Of a stretch of DNA of 64,000 nucleotides, positions 1 through 12,540 are shown piece by piece; the first letter of the stretch is position 1; every line of letters begins with the position of its first letter. The notes under the pieces are model-generated. The model was not told where the DNA came from, ran no database searches, and worked only from the letters and a program-made list of their open reading frames with translations. Both the position numbers and the translations under genes were made by a program. The DNA is taken from the NCBI GenBank assembly GCA_007026445.1, contig VDMD01000018.1, positions 372,001-436,000 of the forward strand. Direction: 5' to 3'. This DNA comes from Schizophyllum amplum (lineage: Eukaryota > Basidiomycota > Agaricomycetes > Agaricales > Schizophyllaceae).

Positions 1-62
1 CATATTTTATTCTCATATATTGCCCACGCTAGCCATTCTATTGCTTCTCGACTCTTGCAACA

Positions 63-3000
63 ATGAACGCCGTCAGACCTGCATGGCAAACCGAGGAACT
101 CGCAGACGAGTGGCCAGATGAGGAGGAAGATCTGAGCGGCGAGCTAGAGGACGGGAACGGCCACGCCCGAGGGAGATGAGGACAGCTTCAATCTAGACGC
201 AGACGATGGAGAGATCTCATTTACCGCGCCGCTTCCATCGCAGATTCGCGTCACCCCTTCCCCGTACTCCTCACCCGGCAGGGCTGCCTTCGTCGCGTCC
301 ACTTCGTTACGCTCCCTCCGAGGGTCACGTTCAATATCATCCGCCGCCGACTTCGCCACCGCGCCTGCTTCCCCCGCTGGTACATTCAACGCGCACAGCT
401 CCCGAGCGGAATCACCACGTCCCGCGGGAACCTTCGTCGTTCGGGACGATGTACCCACGGCGCCTCTTCCTTTCGCGCAGAAGAATCCATTCGCGGGGAA
501 AAACAAGGCTAAGGACATTTTCGCCCCACTTCCCTTGGAGCGAATGTTTGAGCCGCCAAGTCCGCCGGTTCAGGCTCCCGACAACCGGCCCCTGCCTATC
601 AGCGAAGAACCCGAGCTGCATTATGAGAATCAGCATACAGACCCTCAGAATGTCGGTGCCTCGGGATCCATCAACCCTCCCTCCACAGCGAGTCATGCCC
701 TCAGTACGAACGGTACATTGGCACCTCCACCTATGTCGCGCACGCCGTCTCCGCATCCCTTCACATTCACCTGCTCCACCGGCAAAAGACCTCTCGCCCA
801 GAGCACGCCCTACAATGGGCCCTCACTTATGCCGCCAGGGGCTGTTGGCGCCGCGTTGTCCTCAGCTGCTGCTGCCGCTCAGCAGACGCCCGGACGGCCT
901 GATGCGGCCCATGTCAAGCCTTCAACGCAGACCACGCCTCTTCGCCTCTTCCATTTCCAGTATGACACCTATACACGAGATCACCTGTCCGCGTTGGTCG
1001 ACTCCATTGCAGTGACTCCCTCATCAGGCGCAAGCGATGGTTCAAGCCCGCGAGTGGGTCCTATGGCACTCAGTCCAATAACGGGGATGTCGCCTTCGTT
1101 CCCCGGGGAAGATCACACTCAGGACCGGCATCCGTTCGGCCTTAGCCCTATAACGTCGTCGTCGGCGGGGTTCTCTCAAAGCGATCTTGTCTCTCCGACT
1201 GGCGGAGCGCACGAGGAACAGGACGGACGCATTCCCGACCTGCGTGCCATCAAGCGTGTCCGTCTCTCGCCGGCTTCTGATTTCGACGAGCAGGATGGCA
1301 ACGGGGCCAGCTATGGGGAAGGCGCTGGTGCTGGTGCCAGTATCAGTCGCCCGCGGGCAGCTGGCACACCCGCCAAAGGATTTATTCACAGCCCTGCTCT
1401 TCATGTCCCGGGGTCTGCTACCAAAAACCATCGTCCTAGTCCACTGTCTATTCAGCATCTTTCCTCGCATGATTCCTTCAATCGCCGCAGCGCAAATGGC
1501 AGAGGCAACTACCGTCCAAGCCCTCTATCTGCTCACGTATTGGTCAGCTCTCCGTCTCCTTCTAAGGGTCGAGGAACGCAAGAAGAGCCGACCTCGCCGG
1601 TGTTGCGGTCGTCTGTGACTGCGCGTCCATCAAAGAGCGACCCTCGCTTGCCGCGATTGGCGGTGCCAAATGCTGGTGCAGGCGTCTCAAGAACGCCTTC
1701 ACCAGTGGAAGGTTCCTCTGGGGAGTCAAGCCCCAGGAAGCGTCTTATGGGAGCGGACTACCTGCAGGCATCTCGGTCTTTGATGCAGCAGATTGCGGCA
1801 CAGCAGAAGGAGCGCGACTTCTCGACGGTCTCAAGCACTCGATCAGGCGGCACCTCCTTCGTCAGTGCTGGTCGCGAGCGCACAGAGAGGTCCGTGTTGA
1901 GCGCATCGGGGCGCGAGCGTACTCAGGGCTCAGTCGTCATCCACGAAGGTTTGCTCATCAATGAGTATTTTCGTCCTCGACTAACTCCTTTCGCAGATGC
2001 ATCGCAGAGGGATGACCATCCTGATGAAGAGCGTAGGCCATATCAAAGCGCCACGACCAACGCCTTCTTCCTGCAGCGCGCCAACGATCTCATGAACCTC
2101 ATCAAGGGTGACGTGACTGTCAGCTCCGTGGCTACAAATCACACTCGCCGGGAATCAACTACCACAACTCATTCTCGCAACCCGTCCGACGCGACAAGTA
2201 CGGGACGCCTAGAGCCTATCGAGGACACGAGTCATGGGCTCCGCGCCTCGGGGAACATGGTGCCACATGTGCGGACAGAGACGGGCATGACGGGCACCAC
2301 GCTTGGCTCGAGTATGCGCAAGTCATCTAGCAAAGATTTGGCGGCCTCTACAAGGCCAAGACTACCGTCTACCCATCGTATGGCCTCAGGTAGCACCCAG
2401 AGGACGGTGTCGGGGTCTTCCGACGCGACAGCTTTCAATGCCCCTGGGCCGTCGACAAGACCTCCTTCCTTTGGTTCCTCCATGCGCTCCTCGTTCTCCA
2501 GAGTGCCGTCCAATGAGGCGCCATCGTCGCTTGGAACTGCGACTTCCGAAGCTACGGTCGCCGATCCGGCGCGACCGACAGATACACTGACACGGGAAGA
2601 CATGCGACGCTTCGTGTCGGCGGCGTCCACGGCTGGGACGGTGGCTACCGTGGAAAGCGGTGTCAAGCATGGCAGCTATGGCAACGTAACGGGCGCTGGT
2701 CAACCACGGCGAGGCTTCATCCCTGGCACTGCGTTCAACCCGGCCAATTTGCCGCCACCGACGATGCTACCCGCGCCTCCAAGTCCTTCTAATCCGCGCA
2801 TGGCTGTTATCAGCGAGCTACCGACGCACGCCCGACGTCGCCGCCAACGGCCATCGGCCCTCGCGCTGGTCGGCGCATCACCACTATCGCACCCTCAGAT
2901 TTAGGCATGCCCATGCCTGAACAAATTGGCGAAATGGTCTTCGATCGAGCTACAGGGAGATGGGTTCGGAACGTGCAGAACACTTCAGGTACTATCTTCT

Positions 3001-6000
3001 TGCTTTCAGTGCCCTGCTTTCTTACGTCTTCTTCGAACAGCCGACGATTCGATGGACGTTTTCGGCGATATCGAAAGCTTGCAAAGTGCGGAATATAGTG
3101 TTTCGGGCGACTTCACCGGTGCTGCCAGCTCTACATCTTCCCGATCCTTGGTCTTCCGGAGGCGGGCGAAGATGACGAACTCCTACACTCTCATCTGCCG
3201 GATTCGTCATTTATGGATGAGGAATACGAACATGACGAGGACGTCGACATCGACATATCGTCTGACCCGCCAACGGGCCATGTGGTGCCCATCATGACAG
3301 GACACTTGTCATTCGCGGAAGAGGAGGACGGGGAATTCGTCGATGAAGATTATCTCGTCCAGCATCCTCACGACGTGCCGCCACCGGAATCGGAGGGTCG
3401 CTATTCCTCCTTCACCTCGTCTTCCGACTCGGATGTCGACGACGTGACGTACACGGATCGTCCGTACTTGGCCCAGCAGCAGTTGGAACAAATGCGTGCC
3501 AGAACGAGGAACGCCGACGAGTCCAGTGATTCTGTCGACGGCGAAGAACCTCACGCTTATGTCGAAGAAATCGCCGATGACGTGACTGGATTCGAAGACG
3601 ACATACCCGACGACGAGGACGAAGAGGAAGACGACGATGACACCGAGAGACCTCATCTATATGTACCGAAAGCCGAGCAGTCTGCGCTCTCCGCGATGGA
3701 CGAGCCACCACAGCCCGATGTCCCAACTTCCCTGGCGCCACCACCTCTTTCGCAACCTACCTCCTCACCAATGTCTAACAGCCCGTCTGTGGGCACGCTC
3801 CGGTCTGTACTCAAAATAAATCGCTCAGCGCGGGCGCCCAGCCATCAGCTTCCGCGCGCCCGGGCAGTAACAGGAGGCAGCACCGTCGCAGCGTCAGCTT
3901 TTCCGACGGCCGCCTCGATGGGCCCATAGTCGGCCTCGGCGATTCGACCTCGTCTGCCGACACGCAAGATCAAGCAGTCGAGGACGACGACGATGACGGG
4001 GCGTGGATCGAAAAGAGCGTGCGCACGCAGCGCATTGAGGAGATGATGCGCGGGCTCGCGCTCGACGAGAGCGACGCTGGCGGCGATGTGCCGCAGCGCA
4101 GCCGCTCGTTCCAGCGTACAGTATCCAGCCCGATGTTATTCGGCGAGGATGCGGATGCGAGCTCGGGCCCGCGCCATAGCTCGTTCCGCGCGGCGCCGGA
4201 CCGCCGACGCCGTCCTCGCGCTCCATGCGCGTGACATCCGTCGTCGTCGATGTTTCGCCAGCCGCGTTCCCCATGCCGCCCGCGGGGTCCACGGAGCGCT
4301 TCCTGGCCACGCAACCCAATACACCGAATGCGACGCGTGCGACGTCGATGTCGGCGTACCCGTCGTTCTCGCTCGCCCGGTCGGCGCTCATCCGGGCGCT
4401 GACGGACGTGGTCCCGTTCATCCCGTACTGGGACACGCTGCGGGAGGTGGATCTGACGGTCCTGGGAGCGCCAGAGGAGTCGGCGGTGCCGGCAACGGGC
4501 GCGCCACGTGACGGTGTCGGGGTCGCGGGGATGGAGGTGCGACGCGCCGCAGCACCACGGGACGGCGACGATGAGGACGACACGGCCTCGACGCGGCGCG
4601 ATGGTGAAATGAGCCTGGCTGCAAGTGGCGAGATACGACAAGGGCGGCGCGGGCAAAAGCTGGAGAGCCTACTCGGGCTCGACGACTGCTGTCCCGTCCT
4701 CGTCAGCGTCCGAGTGTGAGTAACCAGGCCGATGACGCTACTGGGCAATTTATTGATAGGACCCACAGCGCAAACAACAGACTAACCTACCTGAACGGGC
4801 TTCCGCGAACTGTCCTGCGCCTGGACGCCGCCCAGAACCTGCTCTCGGAGACAACGAGCTTCGGGGAATGCTGCGCGCGGGTCGAGGCTCTCGACGTGCG
4901 CGCGAACCGGCTTGCGGGCGGCGCGGACAACCTGGCGCCGCTGCACGCGCTACGGACGCTGGACGCGTCGCGGAATCGGCTGACGTCGGCCGCGGGTCTA
5001 CAGCGCCTGCGCAACCTCGTGCGCCTCGACCTCCACGGGAACAAGATCGAGGGGAGGGTGCAGGCGGGCGAGTGGTGAGTGTTCCTGGCTTTGGGCCCTG
5101 CTTTTGGGTTTTTGGTTGGATGCGTTCCTTGACTAGCCCGCATGCGTGTTGTCGATTAGCACGTATGCGCGCCCTTGATTGGCCCGCATGCATGTCCTCG
5201 ACTATCCCTTTTATGTGCCACCGACTGGCCCGCACGCACACCCCCTCCTGAGTGGCGGCGTGTTTTGACTGGGTCGGCGGCGGGGCGGCCGGGCTACCTG
5301 CGCCTTGCTTACGTCTCTTCCGCGTTGCTTGGCCGGCTGACGCGCGGTTTGGGCTGGCTGACGCGCCACGTTGCTTGGCTTGCTGACCGCTGTTTGGGTT
5401 GGGCTTGCTCACGCGCTGCTTGTGCTTGCTGAAACAGCTTTTGGGCCGGCTTGTTGACGCACCGTGTTTTACAGGCCGAGACTGGAGTACCTGAACCTCT
5501 CAGACAACAAGATCACGGCGCTTGAAGGTTTGCATCGTGTGCCGGCGCTTGTGGTCTTGGACGTGGGTGAGTGCGATCTCTAAACAACTCAATTTCCCTT
5601 CCCTTTTTCTTTGTCTTTTGTCTCGTGCGGGGAATCATGGTACCGTATGCACGGAAACTAACACCGAGCGCTCTTTCCATCATTTTGGACCTTTTTCGCG
5701 TGCGTTTAATGATGTTAACGACGGCCCAGACAACAACGACCTCGCCGAGCTCGTGCTCCCACCTGGCTCCTTGACGCGCCTGCGTATCCTGCGACTCAGC
5801 GGGAACGCGCGCGTGCGGCGGGTGGAGGGCGTCGAGCGATTACCGGCATTGCGCGTGTTCTATGCGGATGGATGTCGGATGGAGGTTGGCACGCTCGTTG
5901 GCGCCAATAAGGGCGACGCGGGCGAGCGCGAGCGCGGCACCCAGGGCGAGCGAGGTACCCAGGGCGAGCGGAGTATACAAGGCGGCCCGGACGCGGATCT

Positions 6001-7477
6001 GAGTGTTACGCACGCGCGCGACTTCGACCACCGGCGCAGCGGCTCATCGTCGGCGGGCTCAGGCTCGCGGTCTGGCGGGCCGGTATTGGGCTCGTCTGGC
6101 TCGGGGCGGCGCTGGCCGACGCGGCTGGAGAACCTGAGTGTGCGGAACCAGTGTCGCGAGCGGGGCGCGGCGCGCAAGAGGAGGGAGGCGGTGGACCTGC
6201 TGGCGTTGACGAGCGACGTGAGGGATGTGAAGCGGTTGTATTTGAGTGGTGAGTGGAGTTTTTCTGTTTGTTTATTTGTCAGTAGGGAGGGAGAAGTCGC
6301 CTCCAGGGCGCGGAAAAGAACATTGCTGCTTGCAGTGGTCAGCTTTCCGTGGTCCCTGCTTTCCGTGCTCTCTGCTTGCGCAGAAGGGAGGAGTTCGCCG
6401 CTTGCTAACATGCCTTACCCAGGCAATGCGCTCTCTCACTCGTATTCGTCCCGCGCCGTGCCGTGCTACAACCTGGTCTACCTCGAACTGGCGGCGTGTC
6501 GCCTGACGGCGCTACCGGACTCGTTCGTAGCGCTGTTCCCGAACGTGCGGGTGCTGAACCTGAACTACAACTTTTTGGCGGACGGGGAGGCGGGGAAGCT
6601 GCGCGGGCTAGTGAGGTTGAGGCGGTTGAGTATGGTGGGCGGCAGGGTGGGAGATGCGAAGGTGAGTACGACGTGTGGATTGAGGACGAGCAGGGGGAGG
6701 CGAGAGATGAGGCATACGAGTCGATGTACTCGTTTGACCCCGTGGTGATGCTGCGGAGATGGAGACAGGCGAACGGGAAGGCTGGTGCTGAGGTCATTGC
6801 CGTTGAGGACGAGGCGAAGATGGGTATCCTGTCTTGCCCTCGGTGAATGACGAGGGCCCGAGGGCGGTGAGGGCAGTTCTGCAGTCGGTGATACGCAGCG
6901 GGGAGGCTGCAGGCTAACGAGTTTCGTGCGGGTGTGTGGCTGAGCTGATGATGGAACGCGCTGGCGAGGCTGTGCAGGCGCTTCTTGTGATAAATGCTCG
7001 GGCATCCGTGATATGGTCGGGGATTAATTGTACTGACGAGGCGGGCGCTTACAGGTGCTGGTAGCGATCGTGGGTGGGATGAACGAAGTGGAGAGTTTGG
7101 ACTTTCGGTGCGTGATCGAGGATCGTGATAGTCTTTACTCGGGCTGATGGTGATTGGGACCCGACAGGATGAATCCGTGCACGCTGGGATGGTACCTGCC
7201 GCTGCTGGTGAAGGACGTCCCTGGGGCGCTGTCGCCGTCAGCGGCGGGGGAGTGGGCGGAGATGGACGCGAAATTCCGACGTGACCTGCCTGATGAGGCG
7301 TACATTGGGCGGCTGGCGTACCGGGGCCTGATGATGCAGCGGTGCGGGCAGCTGCGTGCGCTCGACGGGGTGGCGGTGACGGAGAAGGAGATGCGCAAGG
7401 CGGGGCGGCTGCTGAGCGCGGTGCGGGGCGCGGGGGGGTCTGGGTCGGGAGATGCCGGTGTGGCGGGGGTCGCGTAG
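63..7477 (+). CDS. cdc11: CDC11/NUD1-type leucine-rich scaffold of the septation initiation network
   Basis: Proteins of this family (fission yeast Cdc11, budding yeast Nud1, animal centriolin) sit at the spindle pole body and anchor the kinase cascade that triggers mitotic exit and septation. The start at 63 gives MNAVRPAWQTEELADEWPDE, which resembles the conserved N-terminal motif of the family. A long Ser/Pro-rich disordered part follows (to about 2900), then a short motif ending GEMVFDRATGRWVRN, an acidic stretch (3213-3700), and leucine-rich repeats from about 4780 to 6650 (for example LRTLDASRNRLTSAAGLQRL and LEYLNLSDNKITALEGL). The C-terminal cap, DEAYIGRLAYRGLMMQRCGQ, is near 7290 and the stop is at 7475-7477. 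Introns include 5075-5474, unusually long at 400 nt. The reading frame changes at about 150-175, 2820, 3155, 3838 and 4195 without a possible intron. I read these as indels in the assembly. Family assignment is firm; exact exon structure is not. Confidence 0.82.
5075..5474 (+). repeat. 400-nt intron of the LRR gene made of degenerate tandem repeats
   Basis: Donor gtgagt follows exon base 5074 and acceptor ttttacag ends at 5474; joining gives an uninterrupted LRR reading (codon TGG split 2+1). Inside, two families of degenerate repeats are visible: units around 'ggcccgcatgcatgtcctcg' in 5140-5240 and units around 'ggctgacgcgc...ttgcttg' in 5320-5460. Most other introns in the window are about 50 nt, so this is a repeat-expanded intron. 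Confidence 0.65.
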
Positions 7478-7678
7478 GGATATCGGGGAGGCCGGAGTCG
7501 GGACCGGGGCCGGAGGCTAGCAGGCTCGGGCGGGCGGAGGAGGGCCGTGTTCGCGTCGCGACGCCGCGTTGATCGCGTACCTGCAATGAAAGGGTTTAAT
7601 ATACCTAAAACGAGAAGGGGACGACCGGATGCGGCAAGAGATCGGATCGGGAGGAGGGCCTTAATCGCGGCCCCCCTT

Positions 7679-7684
7679 TATAAA
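7679..7684 (+). promoter_or_regulatory. TATA box of the homeodomain gene
   Basis: TATAAA lies 43 bp upstream of the ATG at 7727, at a distance that fits a short 5' UTR. This also argues that translation does not begin at the earlier in-frame ATGs. Confidence 0.45.
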
Positions 7685-7726
7685 GAAGACGGATGGCGTT
7701 CGGTCGTCGATCCCGCCGCCGTGCTC

Positions 7727-9511
7727 ATGATGGACCTCGACCACGACCAACAAGCAGCAGCCCGCCGCGCATCGCTGCCGGCGTTGCACTCGGCCCGCGG
7801 CTCCAGCGTCCGGCATGCCCCCTACCCCCCGCCCGCTCTCCGGAACACAACTGCCGGCACTGGCTCCCACTACAGCGGCCTCACCGACTACGCATTCCCC
7901 CCAGAAAAGGCTCGCCCGCGCCTCGACACCCGCGCGTCCCCCGACTTTCCCGAATCGACCCCCTACACCCCCTCCTTCCCTCCGGCTCCTCCGCATCCGC
8001 CTCCTTCTCGCCCTTTTCTTCCGACGAGCCTTGGTCCGCTGCCGCCCACGACCCACCCGCAGACCCCTCGGCGTCCATCGCGTGCCCCAGCTCGACCCCG
8101 GACATCAAATACGAGGCCGACCCCGCAACTGTCCCACGCCACAGCTCGCTCTCCAGCGCAAGCAGCGGCGGCCTCTACGACGACCGCACCAAGCCCCAAG
8201 ACTGGCCCCCCTCGGACGCGCAGGACTCCCGCTCGTCCGCCACACCGCCCTCGGCCTCGGGAGCTCCCGCGCAGCGTCCCACGCCGCCCGCGCCTCCGCC
8301 TCAGCCGCAGCGCAAGCGCGGTAAGCTACCTAAGGAAACCACAGATTTCCTCAAGGCTTGGCTTCACCGGCACGCCGACCATCCGTACCCGAGCGAGGAG
8401 GAAAAGAAGCAGCTCTGCCATGCTACCGGCCTCTCCATGAGCCAGGTCTCGAATTGGATGATTAATGTATGTCCGCACGAGTCTTTAGCGGTGCAAAAAA
8501 AAACTCACCCAGCGGTAGGCGCGCCGCCGCATTCTCGCGCCTGCAAACCGCGCGCAGGCAGGTCCGACGACCACCGCACCTTTCTCGCAGTCGCAGAGCT
8601 CGTCAGGCGGCCTCCCACATTCAGCACACTCATACATGTCCCCGGGCAACCAGAGTCTTGGCTACCCGTCATACTCGCGCTACGACCATCGGCGCGCTAG
8701 CATGCCCGAGCCGCACCATACATCGCTGCAGATCTACAACCCGATGACACTCAGCACCTCCCCCGAGTACCGTCGTCCGCCCGTCGACTTTGGCGGGCTT
8801 GGCATGGGGAGCGGGATGGGAGGTAGCTCGCTCGGTGCAGGGGGCGGGGGCGGTCTAGGCAGCCTCGGTTCTTCGTCCAGCCTTGGGTCCTCCAGCAGCT
8901 TGGGCCTACCGGGGCTCCCGTTGGACTCCTCCTCGCTCACCAGACAGATGGGCGGTCAGTCGCACCGCCTCGTAGGGCTCCCGCCGCTTCGCTATCCGTC
9001 CGATCGCTACGGATCCTCGGGTGGGGACGATCTCTTCGCAAAGGGCGACGACCACCGGTACGGCTCGGGCGGTGGAATGTACGCACACAAGCCGACGAAG
9101 GACGAGTATTCGTACGAGCTCGGCGGCAGCGGCTACACGTCGCATGCGAATAGCCTGGCGGCGCCGTTCACGAATGGATCGTTTGCTTCGGAAAGCGGTG
9201 GAGGTGGTGGAGGATATGGCGGGGGCGGTGGGGGATATTCCTCGCTAGGCTTGTCGCAGTCGCATGCGATGGGCGGGTATGCGAATGGGTCGTCACAGGG
9301 GCAGTACTCGACGTCGTCGCATACGAACTATTCGCCGACCCCGCCGTATGGGATCGGTGCAGCTACGTCCGGCGCAGGCGGTGGTCTCGGCGCGGGCGCT
9401 GGTAACATGGGGACGCCACCTGGGGGCTATCGAGGGGACGGCGGCTTTTCTACGTCGCCTTTCGACAGCTCTGAGAGGACGGGGAGTCGGAATGATGATG
9501 GCGGCCGCTGA
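7727..9511 (+). CDS. TALE/KN-type homeodomain transcription factor
   Basis: The homeodomain is at about 8320-8555: RGKLPKETTDFLKAWLHRHA, then the three-residue TALE loop (HPYP), and recognition helix SQVSNWMINARRRI. One phase-0 intron, 8467-8518 (GT...TAG), interrupts the recognition helix between N and ARRR; splicing restores the motif. TALE proteins bind DNA in the nucleus and in basidiomycetes include developmental regulators. The position normally occupied by Phe in WFINARRR is Met here. The N-terminus is Pro/Ser-rich; the C-terminus is rich in Gly and Ser with long glycine runs (around 8830 and 9200-9230), typical of disordered activation regions. The frame moves from MMDLDHDQQ... (frame of 7727) to ...ASASFSPFSSDEPW within 7957-7990, in C/T runs, which implies one missing base. 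I chose 7727 because of the TATA box and the MMDLDHDQ start. It is not obviously one of the HD1/HD2 mating-type proteins. Confidence 0.8.
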
Positions 9512-10121
9512 CGCGGGGGTGGTGTGCGCCTGTCAGTGTGAGGTACGTCGTTCAATAAACTACTGGTGCTCGTGTACTGACGCTGTGTAGCCTGCAGCGC
9601 ACGCCGACCTGGTCGACTCTTTGCTCTCTCCGGCGCCGTCGCTCTACACACCGACTATTCTTGACGTCGTTGGCCGACCCGCCGGCATTCTGCTCCTGCT
9701 GCGCTCATCTCATCCGATCTTGTGCTCAAGCCATTGCATCTCTGTATATATATCGCAAGCCATCATGCGCGCCTACCGCTCGCGCTGCTGTACGCCTACG
9801 TCAAATAATCGTGCGTCTACCGCCAACCATTGTGCGCTTATTGGAGCCCGCTCGTCGTATCCGCCTTCAAGCGCCATGCTCGACGTTCACTTCGACGCGA
9901 CGATCGACTATATTCTCAACCGGCTCGGCTTCTATCATCGTCTGCCCTTGACTCTTCACTCTTCTGCGCCTCGACTGTTCACTCTTATCCTCTCGACTCT
10001 CTATATTACAGCCAACGACTGCGTCGTCTAAATTGTCGGTGCGCGGGCGTCGACTTTATACTCAATAGCGCAAAGGGGCGTCTGTCAATACTGCAATGGG
10101 TCCTCTCGATACCGCAATTCG

Positions 10122-10248
10122 GGCGTTTGGATAGCGCACGCCGAGCGTCTGGATAGCGCACGCCGAGCGTCTGGATAGCGCACACCGAGCGCCTGGATTA
10201 TGATAGCGCACACTGAGCGCCTTCATAGCGTACACCGAGCATCTGGAT
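10122..10248. repeat. Minisatellite, 22-bp unit, about 5.5 copies
   Basis: Repeated unit beginning 'ggatagcgcacgccgagcgt'; the first three copies are nearly identical, later ones diverge (insertion of 'tat' near 10199). Confidence 0.8.
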
Positions 10249-10375
10249 GGCGCGACGGGGCCGCTGTCGATACGCTACCTCGGATATCCCGTCAGACCGC
10301 TCGTCGATGTCGTATGGGGCGCGCATCAACCTCGCATAGGATACCCGGCCCACCTGCGCATGGGAGACCCTATTG

Positions 10376-10540
10376 ACTACGCGCGGCAAATTGCATCGAC
10401 CTCGCACGGTCTATTTACCCTGTGCGGGGCCCATCGACGCAGCGCGGGTCACCTCATTGGCCTCGCACGGGTCACCCTTTCGACCTCGCACGGGTCGCCG
10501 TATCGACCTCGCGCGGGCCGCCTGTGGCCCGCGTATGGCA
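10376..10540. repeat. Degenerate tandem repeat around cctcgcacgggtc
   Basis: At least five diverged copies of a 20-24 bp unit containing 'cgacctcgcacgggtc'. Confidence 0.6.
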
Positions 10541-10960
10541 CGTACCGGCCGCTCGTGTAGGGCACGTATCAATTCGCCCACTGCACCCGCATGCACACAC
10601 ACTTGTCGTCACGTTCAACAAATGTATGTATGTCTGCCCTGTATTCTTTGTTCGTTGCCATGCCCTGTTCACCGTCGTGCTCTATCGCCGCCGTGCCCTG
10701 TTCCCTTTCCTTGTTACTCATGCGTCTCCCTCGTCACGTATGCGCCGTTCGCCGTCCGTCATGTTCTCGCTTGTCTTACCGTCATCGTGTTCGCAGTCTG
10801 GCATTGCAATTGTACCTTACGAATCCTGCTAGTTGTCCGTCCTGTTCATCTCGCCTGTTTTTTTCATTTATCGTGTAAGGTCTTCTGGGAACAAATTCAT
10901 GATTGTTATTTTTTGGCAATGCATGATCTTGAGGTGATCTAAGTATGATTTGCAGCAGGC

Positions 10961-12540
10961 TCAAGCTCGGCAATCGGTATCGACGTCTTACGGGCACGGT
11001 CAATCACCGAAGCGAAGCGAAATAATCTTGCTGTCAAGATTGAGAGGTATGTGAATTTTATAGACGCTTTTGATGGGATTCGAAGAGCTGACATCCTTTC
11101 TACAGGTGTGTGGGAGCGCAAGGGAAGTGCTTCGAGCGGTGGAAGTTCCGGCGGAAGGCGGTCAACTTCGTGCGCGGGGTGGCGGTATTTGCGGCACCGC
11201 GATGCGAGCGCTGCGCTGCGGGCTCCTCGGGCGTTGGAGCGTGAAGCTCAGGGAGGTCTGGAGAGACGATCCAGACGATCCCGACTGATTCTCAGGCTCT
11301 TGAATCTTCAGGGTCCGGTCCGGCCAAATTGCGTTTGAGGAACGCGCCAGAGGTGCGGATTCACTGTTTGGGGATTTCCCAGTGTTGGCCGTTGCTAGGC
11401 GACTACCGAGAGATCTGAAGGGGCAGATGGAAGGGCGGGGGCAAATGCGGAGTGCAGCATCAATTATCGCATGTGAGTCGTGCCTTCAGCTTTGATTGTG
11501 CACGAGTTGCGGGAGGAGGAAAGCAGGACGGGCTCACGCGCTGCTACAGGGTCCGCCGGATGGCTTCTTGCGTACGTGAGCGCGCCGCGCAGGTGGGAGG
11601 ATCCTGTGGTACGCAGCAGGATCGATGCGGATGGTGGGGCTCGCGCGGAGGGTGCCAGGGCTCAGGCACGCCACGGCTCTCCAAGGTGCCACTTTCGCAG
11701 GTGCCCCCAATTTTGGTCGAAGGAACAGGCAGCGGCGGCGTTGAGGTGCGTCTTGGCTCGCTGCACGCTGTCTCCGTGAAGCTTTCCTCGTGCTGACATA
11801 GCCTCTGACATGCGAAATTAGCTATTGACAGTTACTGCTCGGCGCCTCGAACCTCGGATGACAGAAGCTGTCCAGTCCGTCGACGGTGGAGGTGCCGCAC
11901 GCTCGCACCGCGCGAGATTTCCCAGGCGCGCAATCACCGTGCTCAAGCGAGCTCGCCGCGATGGGATGGCCGAAGGGACGATACTGGGGTGGGGATCTCT
12001 GGGCGCAGGTGGCGGGCCGGGGCGCGGCGCGTGCACGACGTGCGTCCGGCCAGCTCATGCACCTGCAATGCGGTAGGAGCCTTCCCTTTGGGCCATGATG
12101 CATGAACCACGGGGTTCGTATACTCGGCGCTGGTGCGCAGAGGACCTCCCGCTAAATCCGCCACGGGAGCAAGATGGGTACCTGCTCGAATGGAAGCCCC
12201 CGGTGGGGTCGGCGGCGCTTTACGCAAGACGGAGGCCTGGGGACGCGGATCCAATCGCACTGATTCCTGTGCCATTGTGCGTGCGACTGGAAGCAGCAGG
12301 TCGAAACCAGTATGCCCGCGGCGTGCCACCGAGCGCAAGGCGTGCTACATGAGCAGTGCAGGGTTCATTGGAGGTCCGTTGACGAACTGCTGCGCGCAGC
12401 CTTGTGGTGCATGCTTAATCTCGGCTGGAGACGACGATCTTGCGAGTCAGAGCCTGGCGCCCGACGCAAGAGAGTGGCAGGGTGGCAGATGGTGTCCCGA
12501 AGCCTGATGCGCAGGCTCTGATGCTGTCGGCATGCAGGAC
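10961..12540. other. Possible decayed or unrecognised gene remnant
   Basis: GC-rich stretch with several medium ORFs on + (11051-11338, 11452-11796, 12095-12507) and plausible splice signals (gtatgtg at about 11047, ctacag at about 11105). No reading I tried gives a coherent or recognisable protein, and no domain was seen. It could be a pseudogene, an unusual lineage-specific gene, or chance ORFs in GC-rich DNA. Confidence 0.2.

Larger units (their letters stand above)
9512..10960. other. Intergenic, low-complexity, no gene seen
   Basis: Downstream of the homeodomain gene. Short ORFs occur on both strands but none shows a recognisable domain or consistent splicing. Holds the two tandem-repeat patches listed separately. 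Confidence 0.5.

Noticed and set aside
206..1015. 269-residue + ORF at the start of the window
   Set aside because: Overlaps the CDC11-type gene in another frame; Arg/Pro-rich composition typical of a GC-rich shadow.
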